NCBI RefSeq assembly: GCF_900168295.1
Contig: NZ_FVZL01000016.1
Span: forward strand, 30,269-94,268
DNA: 64,000 nucleotides
DNA from: Arthrobacter sp. P2b
Lineage (GTDB): Bacteria; Actinomycetota; Actinomycetes; Actinomycetales; Micrococcaceae
Direction of reading: 5' to 3'
The notes under the pieces are model-generated. The model was given only the letters and a program-made list of their open reading frames with translations. It did not search any database and was not told where the DNA came from. Position 1 is the stretch's first letter. Every line of letters starts with the position of its first letter. Shown here one piece after another: positions 42,581-51,840 of the stretch. Both the position numbers and the translations under genes were made by a program.

Positions 42581-45010
42581 TCAGCGGACCCCGGCGGCCG
42601 CCAGGTCAGTGGTGTCCGGGGCGGCAGAAGCGCCCGCCGCGACGTCCGCCAGCCGGAGCCAGGTGTCCACCACGGTGTCCGGGTTCAGCGAGACGGACTC
42701 GATGCCCTCCTGGACCAGCCACTCGGCGAGGTCCGGGTGGTCGCTGGGGCCCTGACCGCAGATGCCCACGTACTTGCCGCGCTCCCGGCAGGCCCTGATG
42801 GCCATCCGGAGGAGCTTCTTGACGGCAGGATCGCGTTCATCGAAGCCGCCGGACACGATGGCGGAGTCCCGGTCCAGTCCGAGGGCCAGCTGCGTCATGT
42901 CGTTGGAGCCGATGGAGAAGCCGTCAAAGAACTCGAGGAACTCGTCGGCGAGCAGCGCGTTGGAGGGCAGCTCGCACATCATGATCACCTCCAGGCCGTT
43001 CTCGCCCCGGCGCAGCCCGTTCTCGGCCAGCAGCTCGATGACGCCGCGGGCCTCCTCCAGGGTGCGCACGAACGGGATCATCAGCTTGACGTTGGTCAGG
43101 CCCATCTCGTTGCGGACGAAGGACAGGGCCTCGCACTCGAGGTCGAAGCAGTCCCGGAAGGACGGCTCCAGGTAGCGCGAGGCGCCGCGGAAACCGAGCA
43201 TCGGGTTCTCTTCGTGCGGCTCATATGCCGGTCCGCCCAGGAGGTTGGCGTACTCGTTGGACTTGAAGTCGGACATGCGCACAATCACCGGCTCGGGCGC
43301 GAACGCCGCGGCGATGGTGGACACCCCTTCGGCCAGGCGCTTGACGTAGTACTCCCGCGGGCTGCTGTACGCGGCGATCCGCTCCCGGATTTCTGCCGCC
43401 ACCTCCGCCAGCTGGCTGTCCAGGTTCAGCAGGGCCTTGGGGTGGATGCCGATCTGGCGGTTGATGATGAACTCAAGCCGGGCCAGGCCCACGCCATGGT
43501 TGGGCAGCTGGGCGAACGTGAATGCCTGCTCGGGGGTGCCCACGTTCATCATGACCTTCACCGGGGCCTCGGGCATCTTGGTGATCCCGGTTTCCTCCAC
43601 GGTGAAGTCCAGCAGGCCTGCGTAGATGACGCCGGTCTCGCCGTCGGCGCAGGAGACGGTGACTTCCTGCCCGTCGGAGAGGGAGTCGGTGGCGTGGCCG
43701 GTTCCCACGACGGCGGGGATCCCCAGTTCGCGGGCGATGATGGCCGCATGGCAGGTCCGTCCGCCGCGGTTGGTGACGATCGCGGACGCGCGCTTCATGA
43801 TCGGTTCCCAGTCCGGATCGGTCATGTCGGCCACCAGCACGTCGCCGGTCTGGAACGCGGCCATCTGGTCGATGGCGGTGAGGATGCGGACGCTGCCGGC
43901 ACCGATCCGCTGGCCGATCGCGCGGCCCTCGGCCAGCACGGGGCCGGTTTCGTTGAGGCGGAAGCGGCTCTGGCTGCCGGGGGCGCGGCGGGACTGCACG
44001 GTTTCCGGGCGCGCCTGCAGGATGTACAGGCCGCCGTCGATCCCGTCCTTGCCCCATTCAATGTCCATGGGACGGCCGTAGTGCTTTTCGATGGCCACGG
44101 CGTGCCGTGCGAGCTGCTCGACGTCCTCGTCGCTGAGGCTGAAGCGGTTCCGCAGGGACGCCTCTACCGGCACGAAGTCGATGGTGCGGCCGATTTCCTG
44201 GCTTGCCGTGTAGGTCATCTGCAGGGCCTTCTCGCCCAGTCCGCGCTTGAGGATAGCGGGCCGGCCGGCCTGCAGCGCCGGCTTGTAGACGTAGAACTCA
44301 TCCGGGTTCACGGCGCCCTGGACCACGGCCTCGCCGAGGCCGTAGGAGGAGGTGACGAACACGGCGTCCTGGAAGCCGGACTCGGTGTCCATGGTAAACA
44401 TGACGCCGGAGGCCCCGACGTCGGAGCGCACCATCCGCTGGATGCCTGCCGAGAGTGCCACGTCGGCATGCTCGAACTTGTGGTGCACGCGGTAGGCGAT
44501 GGCGCGGTCGTTGTAAAGCGACGCAAAGACGTCCTTGATGGCGGCGAGGATGTTCTCGATGCCGCGGACGTTCAGGAAGGTTTCCTGCTGTCCGGCGAAG
44601 GACGCGTCGGGGAGGTCTTCCGCCGTCGCGCTGGACCGCACAGCCCAGGAAAGGTCATCGGAGCCGCCGTGCTTTTCCACCAGCTCCCGGTAGGCGCTGC
44701 GCAGCTGCTGTTCGAAGTCCGGCAGGAACGGCGTCTGGCGCACCAGGGACCGGATCTCCTGCCCGGCAGCGGCCAGGGCGGTCACGTCGTCGGTGTCCAG
44801 GCCCACCAGCCGGTCGGCAATCTGCTGGTCCAGGCCGGAATCCGCCAGGAACCGGCGGTAGGCATCGGCAGTGGTGGCGAAGCCGTCCGGGACCTGCACG
44901 CCGGCGGAGGTCAGGTTCTGCACCATCTCCCCCAGGGAGGCGTTCTTGCCGCCCACCCGGTCCAGGTCTTTGAGCCCAAGTTCCGAGAACCACAGGATGT
45001 CCGTTGTCAT
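42581..45010 (-). CDS. ppsA: Phosphoenolpyruvate synthase
   Basis: The 809-residue protein has the full PpsA layout. The ATP-grasp domain begins at ELGLKDLDRVGGKNASLGEM and includes WAVRSSATAEDLPDASFAGQ. The phosphohistidine domain has GGRTCHAAIIARE (H421). A C-terminal TIM-barrel PEP/pyruvate domain carries GFRGASRYLEP, FSIGSNDMTQLALGLDRD and GICGQGPS. It converts pyruvate and ATP to PEP for gluconeogenesis. Its partner, the DUF299 regulatory protein, lies upstream on the same strand. Starts at ATG 45010. Confidence 0.95.
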   Translation of the reverse strand: MTTDILWFSELGLKDLDRVGGKNASLGEMVQNLTSAGVQVPDGFATTADAYRRFLADSGLDQQIADRLVGLDTDDVTALAAAGQEIRSLVRQTPFLPDFEQQLRSAYRELVEKHGGSDDLSWAVRSSATAEDLPDASFAGQQETFLNVRGIENILAAIKDVFASLYNDRAIAYRVHHKFEHADVALSAGIQRMVRSDVGASGVMFTMDTESGFQDAVFVTSSYGLGEAVVQGAVNPDEFYVYKPALQAGRPAILKRGLGEKALQMTYTASQEIGRTIDFVPVEASLRNRFSLSDEDVEQLARHAVAIEKHYGRPMDIEWGKDGIDGGLYILQARPETVQSRRAPGSQSRFRLNETGPVLAEGRAIGQRIGAGSVRILTAIDQMAAFQTGDVLVADMTDPDWEPIMKRASAIVTNRGGRTCHAAIIARELGIPAVVGTGHATDSLSDGQEVTVSCADGETGVIYAGLLDFTVEETGITKMPEAPVKVMMNVGTPEQAFTFAQLPNHGVGLARLEFIINRQIGIHPKALLNLDSQLAEVAAEIRERIAAYSSPREYYVKRLAEGVSTIAAAFAPEPVIVRMSDFKSNEYANLLGGPAYEPHEENPMLGFRGASRYLEPSFRDCFDLECEALSFVRNEMGLTNVKLMIPFVRTLEEARGVIELLAENGLRRGENGLEVIMMCELPSNALLADEFLEFFDGFSIGSNDMTQLALGLDRDSAIVSGGFDERDPAVKKLLRMAIRACRERGKYVGICGQGPSDHPDLAEWLVQEGIESVSLNPDTVVDTWLRLADVAAGASAAPDTTDLAAAGVR

Positions 45011-45031
45011 TATTTACTGCTCCTTCGCAGA

Positions 45032-45134
45032 GTGTGGCGTGCAGGGGCGTGCCCGGGGCGGTAACCGGCTTGGGCACAAATCTCCTCCACAGTGGCAGGC
45101 CTTGAAGAGGTGCGCCACATGATGTACGCCACAC
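45032..45134 (-). promoter_or_regulatory. Repeated TGTGGCG words between ppsR and ppsA
   Basis: The gap before ppsA holds three copies of a short word. TGTGGCGC (complement of 45112-45119) and GTGTGGCGT (complement of 45126-45134) are direct repeats on the minus strand, about 14 bases apart. GTGTGGCGT at 45032-45040 is inverted relative to them, close to the ppsA ribosome site. They could form a repression loop or a stem of about nine base pairs in the mRNA leader. Confidence 0.4.
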
Positions 45135-45154
45135 TTTGCTTGTGAAACTCTTCC

Positions 45155-45973
45155 CTAATGCTTCAGGTTCATCTTCTGCAGGATGGTGGCCGCCATCTCC
45201 TCCACCGAAACGCTGGCCGAGTTGAGGTACGGAATTCCGTGGAATTCGTACAATCGCTCCGCACTGCGCAGCTCAAAACCGCACTGCCGCAGTGAGGCGT
45301 AGGGCGAGCCGCGGCGCCGTTCGGTGCGGACCTGGCTGAGGCGCAGGGCGTTGGTGGTCAGGCCGAAACATTTCGACACGAAGGGCTTCAGGGACCCGGG
45401 GAGCCCTTCCCGTTCAAAGTCCTCGTCCACCAGCGGAAAGTTCGCCGCGAAGATTCCGTGCTGCAGCGCCAGATACATGGTGGTGGGCGTCTTGCCGCAC
45501 CGCGACGGGGCCACCAGGATGACCTGGGCCTTCTCCAGCGCGCGCAGGCTCTGGCCGTCGTCGTGCTCCATGGCATATTCGACGGCGGCCATCCGGGACT
45601 GGTACCGCGCTGCGTTCCCCAGGCCGTGCGCCCGCCCGGGTTCGCCGCTGGCGTGGCTGCCCAGGGCGTGCTCCAGCTGCCCCACGTGCGTCCCGATCAG
45701 GTCCACCACGATGCCCTTGCACCCGGACAGGGTCTGCCGGATGTCACTGCTGACCGCCGTCGAGAAGACGATGGGGGCCGGCCCGGCCTCGGCGATGCCG
45801 TCGATGGTCCTGACCACGGACCGGGCCTGCTCAACGGTGGTGATGAAGGGGATGGTGATCCGGTCGAAGTTGTTCCCGGGGAATTGGGTCAGCAGCGTGT
45901 TGCCGAGCGTTTCCGCCGTGATGCCGGTGCTGTCCGAGAGGAAATAGACAGGCCGGAGATCGTCATTAACCAT
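45155..45973 (-). CDS. ppsR: PEP synthase regulatory protein (DUF299 kinase/pyrophosphorylase)
   Basis: The 272-residue protein matches the PEP-synthase regulatory family: YFLSDSTGITAETLGNTLL at the start and a P-loop-like PSRCGKTP (156-163) where most relatives read SRTSKTP. These enzymes phosphorylate PpsA on a threonine with ADP and reverse this with phosphate, switching gluconeogenesis off and on. Pairing with ppsA on the same strand supports the role. The glycine-cysteine substitution in the loop is unusual but keeps the lysine. Confidence 0.9.
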   Translation of the reverse strand: MVNDDLRPVYFLSDSTGITAETLGNTLLTQFPGNNFDRITIPFITTVEQARSVVRTIDGIAEAGPAPIVFSTAVSSDIRQTLSGCKGIVVDLIGTHVGQLEHALGSHASGEPGRAHGLGNAARYQSRMAAVEYAMEHDDGQSLRALEKAQVILVAPSRCGKTPTTMYLALQHGIFAANFPLVDEDFEREGLPGSLKPFVSKCFGLTTNALRLSQVRTERRRGSPYASLRQCGFELRSAERLYEFHGIPYLNSASVSVEEMAATILQKMNLKH

Positions 45974-46047
45974 GGCACGACCTTAGCGGGCGCGGCCGCC
46001 TGTCCACGCCCCGTTCACCGGCCACCGCAGTTCGGTAGTGTCAGTCC

Positions 46048-47349
46048 ATGGACAGCGACACCGTGGTCAACTTCCTGTTGGTCCTCTTCTTCGTGCTGCT
46101 CGGCGGGATCTTCGCCGGCACGGAAATGGCGCTGGTTTCCCTCCGGGAGAGCCAGGTCCGCCGGATGGAAAAGGCCGGCAAACGCGGCGCCCAGGTGGCC
46201 GCCCTCGCCGGGAATCCCAACCGCTTCCTCTCCACCATCCAGATCGGCGTGACGCTCTCCGGATTCTTCTCCGCCGCGTACGGCGCCTCCACCATCGCCC
46301 CCGACGTCGAACCCCTCCTCGAGGGCCTTGGCCTCGGCGCCGCGGCCCAATCCGTGGCCTTCATCGGCATGACACTGCTGGTGGCCTACCTCTCCCTGGT
46401 GCTGGGCGAACTGGTACCCAAGCGCCTGGCCATGCAGAGCGCCGTCGGCTTCGCAAAGGTCCTGGCCCCGCCCCTGCTGTTCCTCTCGGAACTGATGCGC
46501 CCCGCCGTCTGGCTGCTGTCCGTCTCCACCGATGCCGTGGTCCGGCTGTTCGGCGGCGACCCGAAGGCCACGCAGGAAAGCGTCACGGCGGAGGAATTGC
46601 ATGACATGGTGTCGGGGAGCGACGCGCTGGAAGAAAGCCACCGGAACATCCTCACGGACGTCTTCGGGGCCGCGGACCGCACCTTGCAGGAGGTGATGCG
46701 CCCACGCCCCGACGTGGCCTTCATCAGCGGCGGCCTCACCGTCGGCGAGGCCCGCAGCATCGTCCAGAACGGCCCCTACTCCCGCTTCCCCGTGACCGGC
46801 GGCAGCCCGGATGACGTCCTGGGCTTCATCCACATCCGCGACCTCATGCCCGTCGACGATGTGTCCGACGAACGGCCGGTGCGGGACATCGTCCGCGAAA
46901 TCCTCGCGCTGCCGGGCACCAACAAGGTGCTGCCCTCGCTGTCCCGCATGCGCCGTCTGGGCCAGCAGATTGCCCTGGTGGTGGACGAGTACGGCGGCAC
47001 GGACGGCGTCGTCACGCTGGAGGACCTCGTGGAGGAACTGGTGGGCGAAATATACGACGAGTACGACGCCGGCGCCGACCCCGAGGACCGCGTCACCGTC
47101 GCCAACGGTGAGGTGGACGTCGACGGCGGGCTCATCCTCCAGGAGTTCACGTCAGCGTCCGGGCTGGCTTTGCCCGAGGGGCATTACGAGACGGTGGCAG
47201 GGTTCGTCATCGACCGGCTGGGCCGGCTGCCCCGGGCTGGGGACCGGGTTGAAATAGATGGGCATGCGCTGACGGTCACCGCGATGGACCGGCTGCGCAT
47301 CGCCCGGATCCGCGTGACACGCGTGCAGGCCGAGCCCGAGGAACCCTGA
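46048..47349 (+). CDS. CorC/HlyC-type (CNNM) transporter with CBS domains
   Basis: The 433-residue protein has an N-terminal DUF21/CNNM membrane domain (about 1-190) with GGIFAGTEMALVSLRESQVR and LVLGELVPKRLAMQ. A pair of CBS domains follows (about 215-340, with YSRFPVTGG and IALVVDEYGGTDGVVTLEDL), then a C-terminal CorC_HlyC domain (about 355-428). Members export magnesium or cobalt ions or are labelled haemolysins. It is divergent from ppsR with a 74-base gap. Confidence 0.9.
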   Translation: MDSDTVVNFLLVLFFVLLGGIFAGTEMALVSLRESQVRRMEKAGKRGAQVAALAGNPNRFLSTIQIGVTLSGFFSAAYGASTIAPDVEPLLEGLGLGAAAQSVAFIGMTLLVAYLSLVLGELVPKRLAMQSAVGFAKVLAPPLLFLSELMRPAVWLLSVSTDAVVRLFGGDPKATQESVTAEELHDMVSGSDALEESHRNILTDVFGAADRTLQEVMRPRPDVAFISGGLTVGEARSIVQNGPYSRFPVTGGSPDDVLGFIHIRDLMPVDDVSDERPVRDIVREILALPGTNKVLPSLSRMRRLGQQIALVVDEYGGTDGVVTLEDLVEELVGEIYDEYDAGADPEDRVTVANGEVDVDGGLILQEFTSASGLALPEGHYETVAGFVIDRLGRLPRAGDRVEIDGHALTVTAMDRLRIARIRVTRVQAEPEEP

Positions 47350-47360
47350 AAAGTCTGTCC

Positions 47361-48539
47361 TCAACACGCCTGGTTGAGTGCCGCCACCGCCGCTTCCTCC
47401 ATCTCGTACGAGTCCCATTCGCCGAGACCAAACGGATCGGATTTCGGGGCGCGGGCCACGGCCATGGCAATCTGCCGCGAGCCGTCGGCGCTGATCAGCG
47501 CCAGCGCCGCGTAGCCCCGCACCACTCCCACGTGCCCGTAATAGTCGTTGTTGGAGCAGGCATCGTAATGCCGCACCACACCGAGGCCATAGGTCTGGAA
47601 CTTGGGGTGGTGCATCTCCGCCACGCTTTGAGCGGTCAGCAACGCCCCTTTCTGCAGGGCGGCGAAGTAGGTGTTGAGTTCAGGAACGGTGGAGATCACT
47701 CCGCTATCGGGTGAACCACTGTGGATCGGGGCCAGGGCGTTGTCCTCCAGTTCGCCGCTTGCCGTCTTGGTGTAGCCACGGATCATCTGCCGCGGCCCCG
47801 GCTCGTCACCGGCTACCAGGGTGTCGTGCAGCCCGAGCGGATCCACGTTGTCGGCGCGGATTACCGCGGAAAGGCTCTGTCCCCGCAGCTTCTCGAGGAG
47901 CAGGGCCAGCACCGAATAGTTGGTGGTGGAGAAACTGAACAGGCTGCCTGAGCCGCCGGTCCACGGCATGGCTGCGGCGTAGGAAATCCGCTCCTCGTGG
48001 GTGGAGCGCCTATTCCCTACCTCCGCAAGGCTCACCCGGTAGTCCGGCATCCCGGAGCGGTGGCTGAGCAGGCTGCCGATGGTGATGGGACCGGGCGGCT
48101 TGATGATGCTTTCGAAGTCCGGGAGGTGCTTCTGGACGGGGTCATCCAGCTGGATTTTCCTTTCCTCCACGAGCTTCATGACGGACACCGCCACCATGGT
48201 CATGGTGATGTCCCCGGCGTGCGTCTGGTCCGTCAGCTGCACGGGTTCGTTGGTGTCGAGGCTCCGGACGCCCTCTGCCGAGGACCAGCCGCCCACGCGG
48301 GACTTCACCTCAATCACGACGGCGGTGGCTCCCCCGGCGCGCATGTCCTCGCTGTACTTCTCCAGGGCCGCGGCGTAGGCCGGAACAGGCGGGGCGGTGG
48401 CAGTAGCGGTGACGGCCGCCGTCGGACTTTGCGCGTCCGGTGGCTCCGGCGCACCGGTGCAGCCTGCGACGGCGGGAATCACCAGGGCGGCAACGGCCGC
48501 GGCAACGCTGCGCAACAGGGTCAAACGGCCTGCCTGCAT
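47361..48539 (-). CDS. Beta-lactamase-fold lipoprotein lacking catalytic residues
   Basis: The 392-residue product has a lipoprotein signal (VAGC, cysteine 27), a Thr/Pro-rich linker and a class C beta-lactamase-like domain: MKLVEERKIQLDDPVQKHLPDF and SLLSHRSGMPDY align well with active members. The position of the SxxK motif reads D110-I-T-M113, so both the nucleophilic serine and the lysine are gone. The YxN region reads FSTTNY without the tyrosine in place. It is probably a non-enzymatic binding protein at the cell surface. The frame is intact, which argues for selection. Confidence 0.82.
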   Translation of the reverse strand: MQAGRLTLLRSVAAAVAALVIPAVAGCTGAPEPPDAQSPTAAVTATATAPPVPAYAAALEKYSEDMRAGGATAVVIEVKSRVGGWSSAEGVRSLDTNEPVQLTDQTHAGDITMTMVAVSVMKLVEERKIQLDDPVQKHLPDFESIIKPPGPITIGSLLSHRSGMPDYRVSLAEVGNRRSTHEERISYAAAMPWTGGSGSLFSFSTTNYSVLALLLEKLRGQSLSAVIRADNVDPLGLHDTLVAGDEPGPRQMIRGYTKTASGELEDNALAPIHSGSPDSGVISTVPELNTYFAALQKGALLTAQSVAEMHHPKFQTYGLGVVRHYDACSNNDYYGHVGVVRGYAALALISADGSRQIAMAVARAPKSDPFGLGEWDSYEMEEAAVAALNQAC

Positions 48540-48716
48540 CTCATCCCCTTAGGAGACGCCGGCCGCAGCTGGACTCCGGGGAGACCGCCAGGTGCACCGG
48601 CCCTTTGATGTTAACCTCCGCTCCAACTTTTGGCACCAAACGCGCCACCTGTCCTCCCTAGCGTGGACGGGTCGCCGGCCACCAGCCGGCCCCGTCATCA
48701 CTGGAGGAAAACACCC

Positions 48717-49784
48717 ATGCGCACAGTCCTGACTGCCGCGGCAGCCGCTGCCCTGATCGCCGCCATGACGAGCCCCGCCGTCGCCGCCCCGGAGACGCAG
48801 GCCGGCACGCCGTCGTCGAACGCTGCCGGAACCGCCACCTCCGCACTCACGGTGAACGAGCGCAACGGCTCCTTCGACCTGCAGAGCCACCGCGGCGGCC
48901 GCGGCGAATGGACCGAGGAATCCCTGGCCGCGTTCACGAACTCCCTGGCACTGGGCGTGACCACCCTGGAGCTGGACACCCACCTGACCCAGGACGGCAA
49001 GGTGATCGTGTGGCACGACGACACCATCCAGGCCGCCAAGTGCATCGACACCGCACCCGCCACCGCCGGCGACCCCGAGTTCCCGTACGTCGGCGACCGC
49101 GTGGCCGAGCTGTCCCTGGCCCAGGTGCAGACCCTGAACTGCGGCTACGTGCAGCTGGCCGGCTACCCGGAGCAGGAGGTCATCGAAGGCAACCGGATCG
49201 CCGAGCTGAAGGACGTCTACCAGCTGGTCCGCGACACGAACGCCGCCAAGGTCCGTTTCAATGTCGAGACCAAGGTGGAAAGCAGCCAGATCGGCGGCGC
49301 CGGCATGGAGTCCCTCACCCGCGCCGTGGTGGCCGACATCCAGGCCTCGGGCATGGCGGACCGCACCACCCTGCAGTCCTTCGACTGGTCCTCGCTGAAC
49401 CTCACCAAGGAGCTCGCCCCGGAGCTGCCGCTGGTGGCGCTCTCCAGCGGCGACACCTGGATGGGCGTGGGCCAGCCCGGCGCCAGCCCCAACCTGGGCG
49501 GCATCGACATCGACAACTACGACGGTTCCCTTCCCAAAGCGGCGGCTGCCCAGGGTTACGACGTCGTCTCCCCCACGTTCCGCTCCGTCACCGCAGAGAT
49601 GATCGCCGAAGCGCACGACCTGGGCCTGCCGGTCATTCCATGGACCGTGAACACCACCGCCGACATGGAACGCCTGATGGACCTGGGCGTGGACGGCATC
49701 ATCACCGACTACCCCACCCGCCTGCGCACCCTCATGGAGGAGCGCGGCCTGAAGCTGCCGAAGGCGTACGGGGTGAAGGGCTAA
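48717..49784 (+). CDS. Secreted glycerophosphodiester phosphodiesterase
   Basis: The 355-residue protein starts at ATG 48717 behind GGAGGA, with a signal peptide ending near AVAA (about residue 24). The GDPD fold is shown by SHRGGRGEWTEESLAAF (histidine and glutamate of the active site), LELDTHLTQDGKVIVWHDD, and the closing VIPWTVNTTADMERLMDLGVDGIITDYP. It hydrolyses glycerophosphodiesters outside the membrane to glycerol-3-phosphate and an alcohol. A terminator follows at 49806. Confidence 0.92.
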   Translation: MRTVLTAAAAAALIAAMTSPAVAAPETQAGTPSSNAAGTATSALTVNERNGSFDLQSHRGGRGEWTEESLAAFTNSLALGVTTLELDTHLTQDGKVIVWHDDTIQAAKCIDTAPATAGDPEFPYVGDRVAELSLAQVQTLNCGYVQLAGYPEQEVIEGNRIAELKDVYQLVRDTNAAKVRFNVETKVESSQIGGAGMESLTRAVVADIQASGMADRTTLQSFDWSSLNLTKELAPELPLVALSSGDTWMGVGQPGASPNLGGIDIDNYDGSLPKAAAAQGYDVVSPTFRSVTAEMIAEAHDLGLPVIPWTVNTTADMERLMDLGVDGIITDYPTRLRTLMEERGLKLPKAYGVKG

Positions 49785-49805
49785 GCCCTGCACTGACCCG
49801 GGCGG

Positions 49806-49841
49806 GGCCCGGCGCCAGCTCCCTTGGGCTGGTGCCGGGCC
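49806..49841. terminator. Bidirectional hairpin
   Basis: A 14-base inverted repeat (GGCCCGGCGCCAGC and its complement with one G-T pair) with a short loop and a CTTCCCC tail. It lies between the convergent phosphodiesterase and cupin genes. Confidence 0.65.
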
Positions 49842-49864
49842 TTCCCCGTTTATGGGTCCACCAC

Positions 49865-50200
49865 CTACCGGTCCAGCTTCACCGCGGTGAACAATATTGC
49901 TGAGTCCTCCTCGGCCTCCAGGCTGTGCATGCCGTCCGGGACGATCAGCAGGTCGCCTGCCTTGCCCTGCCAGGCTTCGGCGCCCGCCTTCAGCCAGACG
50001 GAGCCCTTGATGACGAAGACCGTGGCCTCGCCGGGATTCAGGTGCTCGCTGAGCTGGGTGCCGGCGCGGAAAGCCATCACAGTCTGGCGCAGCCGCTTTT
50101 CGTGGCCGCCGAACACGGTGTCCGAGGCGCGGCCGCTGGATCCGGACACTGCTGCCTGGAGTTGCTGACGGGCCAGGGCATCAATCGACATCTTCTGCAT
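49865..50200 (-). CDS. Cupin-domain protein
   Basis: The 111-residue protein is a single cupin: FRAGTQLSEHLNPGEATVFVIKG (motif 1, about residues 45-67; quoted in part) and GDLLIVPDGMHSLEAEED (motif 2). The histidines and glutamate for a metal are present. ATG 50200 is preferred over a longer frame that runs through the leader. It may be a small metal-dependent enzyme or a sensor; nothing nearby fixes the role. Confidence 0.82.
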   Translation of the reverse strand: MQKMSIDALARQQLQAAVSGSSGRASDTVFGGHEKRLRQTVMAFRAGTQLSEHLNPGEATVFVIKGSVWLKAGAEAWQGKAGDLLIVPDGMHSLEAEEDSAILFTAVKLDR

Positions 50201-50328
50201 GAGGACACCGTACGCACCTGGCGCCCCAGGATGCTGCCGATCGTCATCGCTACCGTACGGAGCAGCTCCGCTGCGCCGACGGTGTCTCGTAACTACGATG
50301 AACACTCGCTTTTTTGCCGGAAGGCCGT

Positions 50329-50979
50329 TCAGGCTGCGGTGCCTTGGAGGCGCGACCGAAGTGTCGGGACGCCTGGGCCGTTGAGCTGGTCAAGGTAGGT
50401 TTCGCGGCCAGCCATGCCCATCACCAGAGCGAGGGTCGATCCGGTGACCAGGGGGCCGGTGCCCGCAGCGAACGGCCCGTCGTCGGCCCGCAACCGCAGG
50501 CCGGCCACGTGGGTGCGGCTGGCAACGGCGAAGTCCTGCCGGGCGAAGAATTCGGCGACAGGTGTCAGCGCCTCGATGCTCGGTGTGCGGGGAAGCCCAA
50601 GCGGCTGGCGGATGTCTTGGGCGTGCACGACGACCTCGCCAAGGTAGGCCGGGATGTGCCCTGAGGGTGCCGTGGTACTCCTGATGACGGCACGGAAACG
50701 GTCGAGTGTCTCTTTGGGATTCCTACCGCGGTGCTCGGCTAGCCGGCGCTGGTTGTGCACGTCCGGACGGAAACGCGCGCCGAGCATGCTGCGCAGCCAC
50801 TGCCACTGGTTCAGGCTGGCCGCGGCGGTCAGGTGAGCGATGACCTGCTCGACATTCCACTGCCCGCACAGAGTGGGGTGCTGCCATTGCTCCGCGCTGA
50901 GGTTCGCCAGGTCCTGCGCCAGAGCGGTGCGCTCGGCGTGTGCCAGCGCCCACAGGTCGTCATTCTGCCATCTCGTCAT
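50329..50979 (-). CDS. Maleylpyruvate-isomerase/DinB-like (mycothiol-type) protein
   Basis: The 216-residue protein matches the maleylpyruvate isomerase N-terminal / DinB-like family of actinobacteria: LSAEQWQHPTLCGQWNVEQVIAHLT (residues 28-52, in part) with the metal-ligand histidine, and GEVVVHAQDIRQPLG for the other histidines. Such proteins often use mycothiol. Its ATG overlaps the TGA of an upstream paralogue in ATGA fashion. The upstream paralogue is broken by a TAG codon, so this copy is the only intact one of the pair. Confidence 0.85.
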   Translation of the reverse strand: MTRWQNDDLWALAHAERTALAQDLANLSAEQWQHPTLCGQWNVEQVIAHLTAAASLNQWQWLRSMLGARFRPDVHNQRRLAEHRGRNPKETLDRFRAVIRSTTAPSGHIPAYLGEVVVHAQDIRQPLGLPRTPSIEALTPVAEFFARQDFAVASRTHVAGLRLRADDGPFAAGTGPLVTGSTLALVMGMAGRETYLDQLNGPGVPTLRSRLQGTAA

Positions 50980-51656
50980 AGCGCTTCGGGCGCCTCTCCT
51001 CGTATACGCGATTCATCGGTTGCCGAGCTGGCCACGAAGCGGGAGGCTCCGCTGCCTTTGAAGCTCCCCCGGTCCACGCGACGCCCGGAAACCGCGAGCA
51101 GCAGATCAAGCGGATCGGCCTCGACATCGTCTCCCTGGCCCCAGGCCGCCCCGGTCTTCCGGTCGATCAGCCGAAGTCCTGCGACACGCTCGCGTCCTCC
51201 GCCGAAGGAGACGGGGGTGCGCAGCTGCTACGTGAGCGCTTGAACGACCGCAGGTTCCGGGTAACTTCCGGCGATGTCCAAGGGCCGGCGGATGTCCTCG
51301 CCATGCACGATGGCCTCAACCAAGCGGGTTGTCAGGTTCGCCGGCGGCGTCCGCGTGAGGTTTGCAGCTTCCCCGAACGCGTTAATCGTGTCCTGCGGAT
51401 CCTGCCGCTTCTCTCTAGCAATACCGTTTTCGTTGGCGCGATCGAAGTCCATGCGGGCTGCCAGCAGGTCACGGACGAAGGCGAACCGGCCGGTTCGCGC
51501 CGTGTCCACCAGGTGCGCAAGGACATCGTGGACATCCCACCCTCGGCAGAGGGAGGGGAAGCGCCATTGTTCGTCGCGCAGGTCGGAGAGATCCGCGGCG
51601 AGCCGTCGCCTCTCAGAATGAACGGCCTGCCAGACCGCTTCTGCTGCCCTGCGCAT
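50976..51656 (-). pseudogene. Paralogous mycothiol-type gene with an in-frame TAG
   Basis: A 227-codon frame starts at ATG 51656 behind GGAAGG. It reads as a full member of the maleylpyruvate-isomerase-like family except for TAG at codon 143 (51230-51228). After the stop, the same frame continues with family-typical sequence (QLRTPVSFGGGRERVAGLRL, then LLLAVSGRRVDRG) to a TGA that overlaps the next gene's ATG. A tyrosine codon (TAC) is the likely ancestor. Either the gene is inactivated by one base change or the base is an error. The truncated product would lack the C-terminal domain. Confidence 0.85.
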
Positions 51657-51810
51657 GCCGTTCCTTCCCGGTGATGTCTCGGTAACCAACACTGTGAGTG
51701 CTGGACTAGACACTACTGCCATGCCCTGCCAAACGTGGCCGGTCGAGTTCAGCAGGTCAACCCGCCCGGGGCAGACAGCTGGAACACAAACGGCGGCACA
51801 CAAGCCGGGT

Positions 51811-51823
51811 GCCGCCGTCGTAC
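51811..51823 (+). repeat. Single copy of the 13-base word GCCGCCGTCGTAC
   Basis: A perfect copy, 18 bases beyond the 3' end of the leftward DUF1295 gene. Unlike the copies in terminators, no complementary arm follows, although the flanks are GC-rich. Near-perfect single copies are also at 39793-39805 and 54763-54775. Confidence 0.6.
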
Positions 51824-51840
51824 GCCTGGTCCAGGGCCCG

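Noticed and set aside
42737..45064. A 775-codon plus-strand open frame opposite ppsA
   Set aside because: It is antisense to a gene with full PpsA motifs, has a low-complexity His/Gly/Arg-rich translation and no ribosome site; long antisense frames are expected at this GC content.
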